Below are positions 18,256 through 27,221 of a DNA stretch of 64,000 nucleotides, one piece after another. Position 1 is the stretch's first letter. Each line of letters starts with the position of its first letter. A program made the position numbers and the translations under genes. This DNA is from Anaerosacchariphilus polymeriproducens (GTDB lineage: Bacteria > Bacillota > Clostridia > Lachnospirales > Lachnospiraceae), in contig NZ_QRCT01000049.1 in NCBI RefSeq assembly GCF_003363435.1, positions 1 to 64,000 on the forward strand. The letters run 5' to 3'. A model generated the notes under the pieces. That model had not been told where the DNA came from, did no database searches, and saw only the letters and a list, made by a program, of their open reading frames with translations.

Positions 18256-19785
18256 CTACATTTTTTTCTTTCGTTTAATAATAGGCTGTAGACTGAAAAC
18301 TTCTTCAAAAAATTCTGCTTTTTTCTTTAACCATGTACGTTCAAGTTTTATATCTTCCATCGTATCTACAACAATTTGTAATGTCTTATCCTTTAATACC
18401 ACCTTACAGTTCTTAAATTTTTCTTTATGACTTTTATCCAAAGCTTTTGATACCCTTAAAATTGCTGTTAACTTTGCTACACGCAGATAGCTTACTGAAT
18501 CTAGTTTATTAGCCAATTCCTTTTGTGGCGGTAATGGCAAGGTATTATACTTTACAATATTAGCAATCATTTCTCTTTCCAAATGTGATAATCCTATAAT
18601 CTCTGTCGATATAATAATGTTATAAGAACATTCTGCAGAATAAGACAAACTGATATATTTCCCGCATTCATTCAGCAAAGCTGCAATCTGCAGCAACAAA
18701 CGATCTCTTTTGCCCAATCCATGTATTTTCTTCATTCCATCAAACAAAGTCAATGCCAATTTTTCTATCTCATTAATATAACTTTTTGTACTCATATATC
18801 TTTTCGCAATCTGTTTTGCCGCTGCTAAAATATCATTCTCAAAGTTATGTTGTGTTTGAATAATTTTATTTTGCTGTGCATAATCATATGCACTTCCATC
18901 CGTTAAGGCTCCTCCCGGGATCCATATCACTTCTGCATTCATTTCTTCAATAATTCTTCTAAAAATAATTGCCGCAGGTAAAATTAACGAAGCCGACTCT
19001 GATGAAATTTCTAATTTCTCTACTAAATCTTTTTTACTGTGATAATTCAATCGTTCCCAATATTCCATCAATTGTTTCCTTGTAATGAAATCTTGTTCCT
19101 CTCCTCTTGTAATCTTTCGAATTATTTCAGTAACCACATCTCCTCCTGCAATTATATTTTTTATTTCACAGTCTTTTAAGTACATTTTCTTAAATGCAAA
19201 GAGCTCATAATTAATTAATTCTTCTATTTGATAACTTAAGTCAATCGTTTCACTTTCGATATCAACAAGTGCTTCTCTGATTCTTAATGTTCCTAAACGA
19301 AGGTTTTGCGTTGTAAACAAACTGTCATTGTCAAAAAGTGAGATCTGTAAACTGCCTCCACCAATATCTACAATAGCTGTTCCATTTTTAATCATCTTAT
19401 TAAATTCATTTTCCTTAGATGCAATTGCTTTATATCGTAAGAAACGTTGTTCAGAATTACTCAAAACATGAACATCCAGATTCGTTCTAAGTTTAATACG
19501 ATTCAAAACGATTAACATATTGGATGCTTCACGAATTGCACTTGTTGCATGTGCCTGATAAGCGTCAATCTGATATCCCTTCATAATTTGAGTAAATTCA
19601 TATAACACATCACATAATTCATCAATCTGCTCATGACCGATTGCACCGACTGCATAAACTTCTTTTCCAAGTTCAATTCGATGACGGATATAATCTATCT
19701 CTTTCATACCATTTTTTTTCGATAATTCAAATACTTTCATACTGATTTCGTATGATCCTATCTCTATCGCTACAAAAGTTGTCAC
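18256..19785 (-). CDS. ppx: Exopolyphosphatase / Ppx-GppA phosphatase
   Basis: A 509-residue Ppx/GppA protein that removes phosphate from polyphosphate ends or pppGpp. The N-terminal acetate/sugar-kinase/Hsp70-like fold opens with FVAIEIGSYEISMKVFEL, and phosphate-2 is AIVDIGGGSLQISLFD around residue 140. The C-terminal about 200 residues are an HD-like helical domain (LLLQIAALLNECGKYI). Being next to ppk, it probably balances polyphosphate levels. The start has GAGGTGGATATAG upstream. Confidence 0.93.
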   Translation of the reverse strand: MTTFVAIEIGSYEISMKVFELSKKNGMKEIDYIRHRIELGKEVYAVGAIGHEQIDELCDVLYEFTQIMKGYQIDAYQAHATSAIREASNMLIVLNRIKLRTNLDVHVLSNSEQRFLRYKAIASKENEFNKMIKNGTAIVDIGGGSLQISLFDNDSLFTTQNLRLGTLRIREALVDIESETIDLSYQIEELINYELFAFKKMYLKDCEIKNIIAGGDVVTEIIRKITRGEEQDFITRKQLMEYWERLNYHSKKDLVEKLEISSESASLILPAAIIFRRIIEEMNAEVIWIPGGALTDGSAYDYAQQNKIIQTQHNFENDILAAAKQIAKRYMSTKSYINEIEKLALTLFDGMKKIHGLGKRDRLLLQIAALLNECGKYISLSYSAECSYNIIISTEIIGLSHLEREMIANIVKYNTLPLPPQKELANKLDSVSYLRVAKLTAILRVSKALDKSHKEKFKNCKVVLKDKTLQIVVDTMEDIKLERTWLKKKAEFFEEVFSLQPIIKRKKKM

Positions 19786-19812
19786 TCTATATCCACCTCT
19801 ACTTTTCTTTTA

Positions 19813-20943
19813 TTAGTAATTGCCTAGAATTTTCATATTTCTAGCTTCATCCCTTAAGCCGCGTAATGCATTTTTCACTGCTCCATCTGCTAAATTTCCA
19901 TCAAAGTCAATAAAAAAGCGGTATTCCCAATTATGATCGGCTAAAGGTCTTGATTCAATTTTATTCATATTCAGATTATTATAAATAAAATGAGAAAGCA
20001 TATGGTATAGTGATCCACTTTCATGAGGTACTTCAAAGCATATACTTATCTTCTTGGCATTCTTTAAAAAGATTTTCTGATTCGTTACAATAATAAAACG
20101 AGTTGAATTATTGCTGCTAAAATTAATTTTTTCTTCTAATACTTCTAACCCATATAGACTGGCAGCATAACTACTGGCAATTGCAGCCTGTGTCTTATCG
20201 CCTTCTTGTAAAACTTTTTGCGCAGCAACTGCAGTATTTTGAATGCTGATCTGTTTCCAGTTTCTATGCTGATTTAAAAATTTAGTACTCTGCATCAATG
20301 CTTGTGGATGTGAATAAACCGTCTCTATCTCTTCGATTTTGGCACCCGGAACTCCCAAAAGAGAGTGTTCTACTTTTATTATCTGTTCTCCTATGATATA
20401 ATTTTCGAACTCTACCAATAAATCATAAACTTCACAAACGACTCCCGCAGATGAGTTCTCAATTGGAAGAACTGCAAAATCTGCGGCACCTTCTTCTATC
20501 GCTTCCATAGCATCTCGGAATGTTTCGACATGAAAACTATTAATGTCCTCACCAAAATATGTTTTCATTGCCTGCTGACTATATGCCCCTTCTGTTCCCT
20601 GAAAGACAATTCTTGATTTTTCATCTTGGATTGAATCAACTGCTATAAAAGGAAGTTTTCCTGTTACCCCCTGATCTGCCAGTAGTTTATATTGAAGTTT
20701 CCGACTCATAGCCATAATCTGCTCAAATAATTCTTCCACTCCATGACGATTAAAGTCATTATTCGCCAATTCTCTAACTTTTTGTATTTTTATCAATTCT
20801 CTCTCGTTATCGAATACTTTTTTACCTGTCTGTATTTTATATTCAGCAACATTTTTACACATTTCCATTCGCTTTTCATACAAAGCTACTATTTCACGAT
20901 CAACTTGATCGATCTCGTTTCTTATTTCTTGCAAATCTAACAT
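19813..20943 (-). CDS. pheA: Bifunctional chorismate mutase / prephenate dehydratase (P-protein)
   Basis: A 376-residue enzyme that makes phenylpyruvate for phenylalanine. Residues 1-90 are an AroQ chorismate mutase (LQEIRNEIDQVDREIVALYEKR). Next comes prephenate dehydratase, with GTEGAYSQQAM, LPIENSSAGVV and NSTRFIIV. The C-terminal ACT domain (FEVPHESGSLYHML, IESRP) gives feedback control by phenylalanine. The frame extends to 20994, but GCGGGAGGAAATACATC precedes the ATG at 20943, and the chorismate mutase fold begins there. First of the pheA-ppx-ppk set. Confidence 0.95.
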   Translation of the reverse strand: MLDLQEIRNEIDQVDREIVALYEKRMEMCKNVAEYKIQTGKKVFDNERELIKIQKVRELANNDFNRHGVEELFEQIMAMSRKLQYKLLADQGVTGKLPFIAVDSIQDEKSRIVFQGTEGAYSQQAMKTYFGEDINSFHVETFRDAMEAIEEGAADFAVLPIENSSAGVVCEVYDLLVEFENYIIGEQIIKVEHSLLGVPGAKIEEIETVYSHPQALMQSTKFLNQHRNWKQISIQNTAVAAQKVLQEGDKTQAAIASSYAASLYGLEVLEEKINFSSNNSTRFIIVTNQKIFLKNAKKISICFEVPHESGSLYHMLSHFIYNNLNMNKIESRPLADHNWEYRFFIDFDGNLADGAVKNALRGLRDEARNMKILGNY

Positions 20944-21093
20944 GATGTATTTCCTCCCGCTTTCTCTTGTAACGTTTCTAAAAACCAGTTGCACCTTACC
21001 AAACTCACTGTATCTTTGTCATTACTTATAATATATAACAAAATGCTGTATGACCGCAAGTTTTAATTAAATGTTCAACTTAGAATAGAATAC

Positions 21094-21122
21094 TTGCATA
21101 TTCTGATTTATCCTTCTATAAT
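21094..21122 (+). promoter_or_regulatory. Predicted sigma-A promoter of the DUF5050-like gene
   Basis: TTGCAT (21094-21099), 17 bases, then TATAAT (21117-21122), about 45 bases before the start codon. Confidence 0.7.
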
Positions 21123-21165
21123 TAAATTAGTAAAAAACTAACAGATAATTTTGAGAGGAGCAGTT

Positions 21166-22188
21166 ATGAAGAAAAAAAAATTTTCCTTAAAATCAACTCT
21201 TACTATTCTATTTTCCATTATTTTGATTTTAGGTGGTTTGATAATAACAGTTGTTTTTTTTAATAGAACACATTTCAATCCTAAAGATTCCTTAGGAAAT
21301 ACACCCGGCAATTTAAACAATAAAGGATTATTTTGTGAATATAAGAATAAGATTTATTTCAGTAATCCATATGATAATAATGCTTTATATGTAATGAATA
21401 GCGATGGTTCCAATGTTACCATTCTTAACTCTGATCAAGTTTCTGGAATCAATGTATATGGTAATTATATATTTTATTCTCGAAATAACCAAGGTAATAA
21501 GTCTGATTTTTCATTTCTACAAATAAATACAAAAAGTCTTTGTCGAACCAATTTAGATGGTAAAAATTTAAATGTCTTAGATTCTGAGCCTACACAATAT
21601 CCGGCACTGATTGGAAACTATCTATATTATCAGCATTTTGACAAATCAAATATTGCTTCGCTTTACCAGGTCAAAATAGATGGAACTGAAAAAAAGCAAT
21701 TATTGAAAGAGCCCGTAATTCCCACCGGAATCTCTAAAAATGGACTTTATTATAATAACGTAATAGAAAACCTTCACATGTTTCTTTACAATCCAATTAC
21801 TGAAGATACTTCAAAGCTTTATTCAGAAAACTCATTTTTTATAGTACCGGATGGTGAGTTTATCTATTTTATAAATTGTAATCAGAATTATACTCTTTGT
21901 CGCTATAATATAAATACAAAAGAAGTACAACAACTAACATCAGACCGAGTTGACTGTTATAATATCTGCAATAACAATATTTATTATCAAACTGCTGAAA
22001 AAAATAATTATGGACTTTACCGTTGCGAAAAAGATGGGGCCAATCCTATCCTTATTAAAAAAGGGGTTTTTACTAATATTAATGTGACTTCTAAAATGAT
22101 TTTTTTTCAAAAATTTAGACAAGATACTCCTATTTATTATATTTCAACTGATGGGGATTTAGAGGTTCAGACGTTTACTCCCCAGTAG
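21166..22188 (+). CDS. Membrane-anchored DUF5050-like beta-propeller protein
   Basis: A 340-residue protein with a basic start, one hydrophobic helix (about residues 10-35), and then repeated short units such as NKIYFSNPYDNNALYVMNSD, NYIFYSRNNQ, NYLYYQHFDK and NIYYQTAEKNNYGLYRCEKDG. Each unit is a strand with aromatic YY/YF plus a turn with DG, as in DUF5050 propellers. It would sit on the outer face of the membrane. The binding partner is unknown. I start at ATG 21166, 6 bases after GAGAGGAG; the open frame begins at TTG 21151. It ends 4 bases before a large inverted-repeat element. Confidence 0.8.
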   Translation: MKKKKFSLKSTLTILFSIILILGGLIITVVFFNRTHFNPKDSLGNTPGNLNNKGLFCEYKNKIYFSNPYDNNALYVMNSDGSNVTILNSDQVSGINVYGNYIFYSRNNQGNKSDFSFLQINTKSLCRTNLDGKNLNVLDSEPTQYPALIGNYLYYQHFDKSNIASLYQVKIDGTEKKQLLKEPVIPTGISKNGLYYNNVIENLHMFLYNPITEDTSKLYSENSFFIVPDGEFIYFINCNQNYTLCRYNINTKEVQQLTSDRVDCYNICNNNIYYQTAEKNNYGLYRCEKDGANPILIKKGVFTNINVTSKMIFFQKFRQDTPIYYISTDGDLEVQTFTPQ

Positions 22189-22192
22189 GGGG

Positions 22193-22398
22193 GCAAGTTC
22201 CCCTTCTGTTTTTCTCTTGTTTTCATATATTAAGGGATTCTAAGTTCTGGCTCTGGATGCAAAAAGCGTGTCTGGAACTCCCAAACTCGAGCATGCTGCT
22301 CTCAAACAGGTGGGATTTCCAGACAAAAGCATCCAGAGCCAGAACTAAGATTCCCTAGATACATTCAAGTAGGCGAGTAAAACAGAAGGGGAACTTGC
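22193..22398. repeat. 206-bp imperfect inverted-repeat (MITE-like) element
   Basis: The left arm (22193-22260) and right arm (22329-22398) are imperfect inverted copies. The outer 18-20 bases (GCAAGTTCCCCTTCTGTTTT and its complement) and the inner 17 (GTTCTGGCTCTGGATGC and its complement) match exactly. The 68-base centre has its own TCTGGA/TCCAGA pair. No reading frame is inside. It would fold as one long hairpin. It could be a non-autonomous mobile element or a repetitive extragenic element acting as terminator for the gene before it. Confidence 0.8.
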
Positions 22399-22538
22399 TG
22401 GTAGTGGCTGTTGGACTTTTTTTAATTGGCAGAATTTTTATTTTTCAGTATCTATTATGTATTTTCATATATTACTTAATACTATTTTTTTATACTTGAA
22501 AACCTATTAATTCTATTAAAGATATAATAATACAAATT

Positions 22539-22713
22539 TTAATATTTGTCTAAAAGTTTTAGAGCAGTGTTAAAGTTATTAATATTCTCCCATAATTGTT
22601 TATCACCAATAACTAAACAGCGAAACTTAGCCCTAGTAACTGCAACGTTTAATATATTAGCTTTCTTGTCAGCGCATATTGATTTCAAGCGGAAAGAAAA
22701 ATTAGAGCTACTT
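22539..22713 (-). pseudogene. C-terminal relic of a UvrD/Upf1-like superfamily 1 helicase
   Basis: About 57 in-frame codons on the minus strand end in TAA and include NVAVTRAKFRCLVIGD, the motif VI region near the end of Upf1/UvrD-type superfamily 1 helicases (AAA_12), with SICADKKANIL just before it. The frame is stopped upstream by TAA near 22714, and no start or other helicase motif is present. It is the 3' stub of a lost gene, just downstream of the toxin-immunity operon. Confidence 0.75.
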
Positions 22714-22744
22714 ATATAAATATAATTGATCTTATTTAAATTTT

Positions 22745-24397
22745 TTACTTCGCACCATGTTCAATTAAATACTGTTTCACATTCTCACTATATTCTTTTG
22801 ATTTCTCCAATAAAGTCTTTCCCTCTTCATCAATCATGGTCAAATCGGCTCCTGCCTCTACCAAACACTTAATCTTATCCATTTCTCCTCTCCAAATAGC
22901 GTACAAAACAGAACCATAATCTATTTTAGCTCCATTATCTACAAGAACTTTTACTACCTCTGGAGTACTAAACTTAATCGCCGTTTTCAATGCTGAACTT
23001 TCACCACCATCTCCCTCTATATCTATTCCATGCTCCACAAACATCTGCGTTATCTTTAAGTTCTCCTCACAACAAATATCCGATAAAATTCCTTTTCTTA
23101 CCTTATTTCCGTATCCCTTCTCGAACAAATATTCTGCAAATTCTTCTTTATTAAAATAAGCACATAAATGAAATACCTGGCTAATAATAGCTTCTTGCTC
23201 ATCTTTTGGCAATCCTTCATTTTCTTTTAAAATGCGTTCTAACATCTCTTTATTTTCATTTAAGGCTGCCGCACATGCCTCACTTTTACCTTGTGAAATT
23301 GCATCTGACCATTGACTATTCACTATCTTGGCATCGCTATCCAATAAATAATCCGCAATTTCTGTATTATTATTTAACAATGCTAATACAAGAGGGGAAA
23401 TTTTTTCATCAACTAAATAATTAATATCCGCCCCTTTTTCAATAAGATACTTTACATTTTCCAATTGATTTCCACGTGATGCAATAAGCAGAAGAGAATT
23501 CATCTGATATTCATTAAACTTACTTTTTTCTATACATGCCTTCAATACATCTATATTGCAATATCCAGCAACAGCTCCACAAAGCTTCCATTGGTTATCC
23601 TGATCTTCTCTTTCATATTCTCCTCTTTTCACTAAAGATAATACCTTTTTGGAATTTCCTTCTATTGCAACCTGCATTATATTTGATATCGAAAGGTCAT
23701 TTTGTTTTTTCACAATCTGTTCTATATAGGGAATAATTTTGCTACCCATACAGCCAGTACCTCCAATAGTATCTCCAGCTTTTCCCGACATAGAATCCAC
23801 TAAAGATTCCAGCGCTTCCATTCGGACTTCTGCTCCATTTTTTATTAATTCATCAGTTAACTCTATCTTATAAATATCCGGTATTCTATCTGAAACAATT
23901 AGGGTTTCTAAAGGAGTCCAATCTCCATCTGAAGTAGCATTGATGTCTGCCCCATGTTCAATAAGCATTGGTAAAAACTTTTTTACATAGCAGTATTGAT
24001 CATCCATCATTTTCGTAAATACTGTTTCCCCTTTAATATTTTTGCTATAATTTAAATCTGCTCCACGATTGATTAAATATTCTACTATCTTATATCTTGA
24101 ACTATATATAGCCATCCAGATAGGACTTTTTTCAGGGTTTAAACGATCTTTTGAAACATTTGTCATATTGATATCAACACCCTTATCCAATTCTTCTTTT
24201 ACTTGTTCTAAACAACCAAAAATAATAGAACTTTTTAATGTAATTTCTTTCATTCGCAATTCTTTCTCCTCTTCACTTTCTCCATTAACACTCTGCACTA
24301 TCTTGGTTCCTTCATGAACCATTTTACCTATGCTGCTGCACCCTGCCATGAAGACCGTAAGCACTATACAACTTAGTACTACTTTAATTCGTTTCAT
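22745..24397 (-). CDS. Ankyrin-repeat lipoprotein, candidate immunity protein
   Basis: A 550-residue protein with a lipoprotein signal (lipobox MAGC near residue 20) followed by ankyrin repeats: MAIYSSRYKIVEYLINRGADLNY, LLIASRGNQLENVKYLIEKGADIN, LALLNNNTEIADYLLDS, IKFSTPEVVKVLVDNGAKIDYG and KIKCLVEAGADLTMID. It is translated right behind the LXG protein (2-base gap, GGAGG before its ATG). Ankyrin proteins are known as immunity partners of polymorphic toxins, and in YwqHIJK-type operons the last gene is the immunity gene. The lipid anchor would put it outside the membrane, where an incoming toxin arrives. The function is inferred from context. Confidence 0.8.
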   Translation of the reverse strand: MKRIKVVLSCIVLTVFMAGCSSIGKMVHEGTKIVQSVNGESEEEKELRMKEITLKSSIIFGCLEQVKEELDKGVDINMTNVSKDRLNPEKSPIWMAIYSSRYKIVEYLINRGADLNYSKNIKGETVFTKMMDDQYCYVKKFLPMLIEHGADINATSDGDWTPLETLIVSDRIPDIYKIELTDELIKNGAEVRMEALESLVDSMSGKAGDTIGGTGCMGSKIIPYIEQIVKKQNDLSISNIMQVAIEGNSKKVLSLVKRGEYEREDQDNQWKLCGAVAGYCNIDVLKACIEKSKFNEYQMNSLLLIASRGNQLENVKYLIEKGADINYLVDEKISPLVLALLNNNTEIADYLLDSDAKIVNSQWSDAISQGKSEACAAALNENKEMLERILKENEGLPKDEQEAIISQVFHLCAYFNKEEFAEYLFEKGYGNKVRKGILSDICCEENLKITQMFVEHGIDIEGDGGESSALKTAIKFSTPEVVKVLVDNGAKIDYGSVLYAIWRGEMDKIKCLVEAGADLTMIDEEGKTLLEKSKEYSENVKQYLIEHGAK

Positions 24398-24399
24398 TA

Positions 24400-25974
24400 T
24401 TACCTCCTACTATTCTCACTATAAGTATACGTAAACGATATTGTTTTCTTTTTTTCATTAAGCTTAGCATTAATTTTATCTTGATTCATATTCTTACACA
24501 ACTCATTCAAATACTCAACATCATCATGACTAATAGTTCCCACCATTTCCAAATCATCTTTATCGGTATGATCATTTGTCTTAATTGCCAAGCCCCAGAA
24601 ATCTGTACCATCTCCATTCCCTTGGGATGAGTCTTTGCTACTGATTACTTCTTTTGTATTCTTATTTCGAATTACATATTGCATTTTAAATTGTTCGTAT
24701 TCTTTTGCACATTGATAAAATACCATATCACCATTTTTTTGGAATTCTTGATATTCTTCTCTACTTAAACTATAAATCCCAATTTCTCCACCACTACAGG
24801 TTCCATATCCATATTTTCCTACCCATGGCTCGAAAAGATAAAATCTATTATTATATTCAAATATTACAGGAGTCTCTGCCAAATCCATACCAAGTAGTGG
24901 ACCTATTTTGTCGAACCCATCTCCAAATCCCATCGCATTTTGGAGTGATCCTTCTTTGGTATGATAGCACTTTGTTTCCGGATCATAAACGAATCCCAAT
25001 AATTCTGCTAAAACCTCATGCCATATAGGAAGATTGTAAAGTTCTTCCTCATGTTTTGCATAAAAAGCAACTAACAAATTTATGACTGCCTGCGTATTTC
25101 CACGCATTCCTTCCGGTAAACCTTCGTATAACTTTATAAAATCTTCTATTAGCCCCGAACTTACTAAGCCGTCGCAAAGTTTATAAATTACTTTCTTTAA
25201 TTTTCCGTCCGTAAGAGAATCTAACCAATTAATATAATCTTTTACCTTGGATGCATCATACTTGTCTAACTCTTCCATATCACTATTATAATAGACTTTA
25301 TTTAATGAGTTATAAATAGAAGATACCGGTTCATCACTATCTAAATGAGCATTACAGGTATCGATACATGTTTCTAAGCTGTTACATATAGTTTCGAAAT
25401 ATGTCCCTGAAATATCATTACTATGTTGATATTCAAATGATTGAAGATCTTTTTTGTGAGAAGAAACAAGCCCGATTGGCAGTGCGAACGAAAAACTGTC
25501 TGACGAAGCATTTAATGTAAAAAAAGTCTTTTTCGCTTGTGTCTCATCCGGTTTTGAAAAAGTTCCAAATTTAGAACAATCATTTTCTAATATTTCATAA
25601 ACTGCTTCCACCTCTTGATTATAAGTGTTGAAATCTTCCGCGAAATCTTCAAAGTCTTGTTTAATGATATCCAATTTATCCGTATAAATGACTGCCCTCT
25701 TAGAAGAATCTACTTCTTCATTAAATTCCTCTAAGAGAGTATTCTGCATTTTTTTAAGTTCTTTCAACGCCACTTTAATGTCTTCTGCCATTGGCTTTTC
25801 TACTTTTTTTATGAATGCTTTGGCACTTTCTGCTTCTTTTCCTGAATACTCATCAAAAGCAATGAATTTTTCCAATGCTGTCTGTAGCTTTCCTATTTTT
25901 TTATTAATAGTAGTACAATCTGTACTATAATTTTCGAAATATTTTCTTACCTTTTTTTCCTCTATATAAAGCAT
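24400..25974 (-). CDS. LXG-type polymorphic toxin with C-terminal DUF4474-like domain
   Basis: A 524-residue protein without a signal peptide. The N-terminal about 190 residues are a helical LXG-like export domain (YFENYSTDCTTINKKIG..., YSGKEAESAKAFIKKVEKP), as in substrates of the type VII secretion system. After a helical linker, about residues 320-430 (GFVYDPETKCYH, MGFGDGFDKIGPLLGM, PVIFEYNNRFYLFEPWVGKYG, CSGGEIGIYSL) look like DUF4474, a module found at toxin C termini. The biochemical activity is not known to me. The two small upstream genes and the downstream lipoprotein complete a YwqHIJK-like cassette. No secretion ATPase (EssC) is in the window. Confidence 0.8.
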   Translation of the reverse strand: MLYIEEKKVRKYFENYSTDCTTINKKIGKLQTALEKFIAFDEYSGKEAESAKAFIKKVEKPMAEDIKVALKELKKMQNTLLEEFNEEVDSSKRAVIYTDKLDIIKQDFEDFAEDFNTYNQEVEAVYEILENDCSKFGTFSKPDETQAKKTFFTLNASSDSFSFALPIGLVSSHKKDLQSFEYQHSNDISGTYFETICNSLETCIDTCNAHLDSDEPVSSIYNSLNKVYYNSDMEELDKYDASKVKDYINWLDSLTDGKLKKVIYKLCDGLVSSGLIEDFIKLYEGLPEGMRGNTQAVINLLVAFYAKHEEELYNLPIWHEVLAELLGFVYDPETKCYHTKEGSLQNAMGFGDGFDKIGPLLGMDLAETPVIFEYNNRFYLFEPWVGKYGYGTCSGGEIGIYSLSREEYQEFQKNGDMVFYQCAKEYEQFKMQYVIRNKNTKEVISSKDSSQGNGDGTDFWGLAIKTNDHTDKDDLEMVGTISHDDVEYLNELCKNMNQDKINAKLNEKKKTISFTYTYSENSRR

Positions 25975-26039
25975 TCTATATCCCCTTATTTAAGTAATTA
26001 TAGTTTTCATACATCATTTAACACTATCTAATGTATGTA

Positions 26040-26336
26040 CTATTCAACATTTGCCGCTGCTACAGATGCTTCCTCATCGATTTTTCTTATCCTCGCTTCC
26101 GATTTTTCCATAACCGAAACAACTTTTTTCATATGCATTTTGTATTTTTTTATAATCTGTATCATATGCTTATGGGCTTCTATGTATTTTTGTACGGTTT
26201 GTGTGCCCGGAGACTTTATTTTATCATTTATGATTTCTGCTAAAAGTTCCTCTGCAGCAGATTCAATCTCATTTACAATTAATAGATAAGACTCTTTATC
26301 AATTTTCGTTTCATTGCCGCTTGTTTTACTGCTCAT
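26040..26336 (-). CDS. Small helical partner of the LXG toxin (YwqI/DUF5344-like)
   Basis: A 98-residue, fully helical, charged protein (ESYLLIVNEIESAAEELL, HKHMIQIIKKYKMHMKKVVSVMEKSEARIRKIDEE). Size, position and composition fit the DUF5344-type proteins that pair with LXG N-terminal domains and act as targeting factors or chaperones for type VII export. It starts 11 bases after the preceding gene, with GGGGGAGA upstream, and ends 65 bases before the toxin gene. Confidence 0.72.
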   Translation of the reverse strand: MSSKTSGNETKIDKESYLLIVNEIESAAEELLAEIINDKIKSPGTQTVQKYIEAHKHMIQIIKKYKMHMKKVVSVMEKSEARIRKIDEEASVAAANVE

Positions 26337-26347
26337 AATGTCTCCCC

Positions 26348-26743
26348 CTAATTTTGATTTTTTTCTATGGATGCCAATTGCGTCGTTGTTGTATCTATCT
26401 GTGCCTGTATATTTGTAATAGAATTATTTGCTCTTGAAATTGCGGAATCTATCTGGCTTTTTAAGGTATCACAAGCATCATAATAATCAGTTAGATTCGT
26501 TTCCAATACTTTCTGTAAATTTTCCGCCATCTCTTCTTTCTGCCCCTGCCAGTAATCATTTTTGCTCATATCGTATTGCCTGACATCTTCTTGCAAATTT
26601 GAGATTAAGTTCATTTGTGCAACTAATTTCCCACGTTGCTCCTGCATTTTTGTAAGGATTGCAGTACTTGCTGTTTTATTTGATGTTAAATGATTCAAAT
26701 TTATTTGTAATGAATTTTTTTCTGTTTCCATTGATTGTTCCAT
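26348..26743 (-). CDS. Small coiled-coil partner of the LXG toxin (YwqH/DUF5082-like)
   Basis: A 131-residue protein predicted to be one long helical hairpin: a first helix to about residue 50, a turn around YDMSKNDYWQG, and a second helix ending in repeated QAQIDTTTTQLASI heptads. DUF5082-like proteins with this build open LXG operons in Bacillus (YwqH). It is first in the operon here, with GGAGGG before its ATG. It probably co-exports with, or stabilises, the LXG domain; this is inferred from position. Confidence 0.72.
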   Translation of the reverse strand: MEQSMETEKNSLQINLNHLTSNKTASTAILTKMQEQRGKLVAQMNLISNLQEDVRQYDMSKNDYWQGQKEEMAENLQKVLETNLTDYYDACDTLKSQIDSAISRANNSITNIQAQIDTTTTQLASIEKNQN

Positions 26744-26769
26744 TTAATTTTTCCCTCCAAAATAAAAAT

Positions 26770-26794
26770 ACATAACTGTTGGAAACAGTTATGT
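26770..26794 (-). promoter_or_regulatory. Hairpin in the leader of the LXG operon
   Basis: ACATAACTGTT-GGA-AACAGTTATGT is a perfect 11-bp stem with a 3-base loop about 27 bases before the first start codon. There is no U tract, so it is not a terminator. A second weaker pair, GAGTTT/AAACTC, lies at 26831-26851. Confidence 0.55.
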
Positions 26795-26886
26795 AAGGTT
26801 TTGATATTTTTATATAAATCTTAAAATAAACAGAGTTTCCTTATATAAACTCAGACTTACCCCTAGTCCTTTATTCCCTCGTCAAT

Positions 26887-26915
26887 ATTATAACAAACTT
26901 GTTAACATCTTCCAA
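26887..26915 (-). promoter_or_regulatory. Predicted sigma-A promoter of the LXG toxin operon
   Basis: Minus-strand TTGGAA (26910-26915), 17 bases, TATAAT (26887-26892). It gives a leader of about 135 bases that contains two hairpins. Confidence 0.65.
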
Positions 26916-27067
26916 GATTAAATATTTAAACGAATCAACTTAATTATCAGACTACTTTTCATAGACAGTTCTTTTTAAATGAAGTTAAATGAAATAATAA
27001 TAAGTTCCCCACCATTTTCTCTTTGTAAAAACATGCTCTCTATACGGAACCATAACCTTCCGTTTAA

Positions 27068-27210
27068 ATTCCCATAAAATGATTTGTTGAAACTCTTATG
27101 CCATGAAAATGAGACTTAAAACGAATAGAAGGCACTCCTGATATTCGTTTTGCTTTAAGGCTCATTGTAATGTTTGGCATAATCGTTGAAACAAAGCATT
27201 TTATGGGAAT
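27068..27210. repeat. 143-bp inverted-repeat element downstream of carB
   Basis: The left arm (27068-27126) and right arm (27143-27210) are imperfect inverted copies around a 16-base centre. The ends are ATTCCCATAAAATG and its exact complement, with later matches such as TTATGCC/GGCATAA and AAACGAAT/ATTCGTTT. It has no coding capacity and lies 12 bases past the carB stop. It could serve as a terminator or transcript stabiliser, or be a MITE-like element. It differs in sequence from the element at 22193-22398. Confidence 0.75.
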
Positions 27211-27221
27211 ATAGTTAAAGT

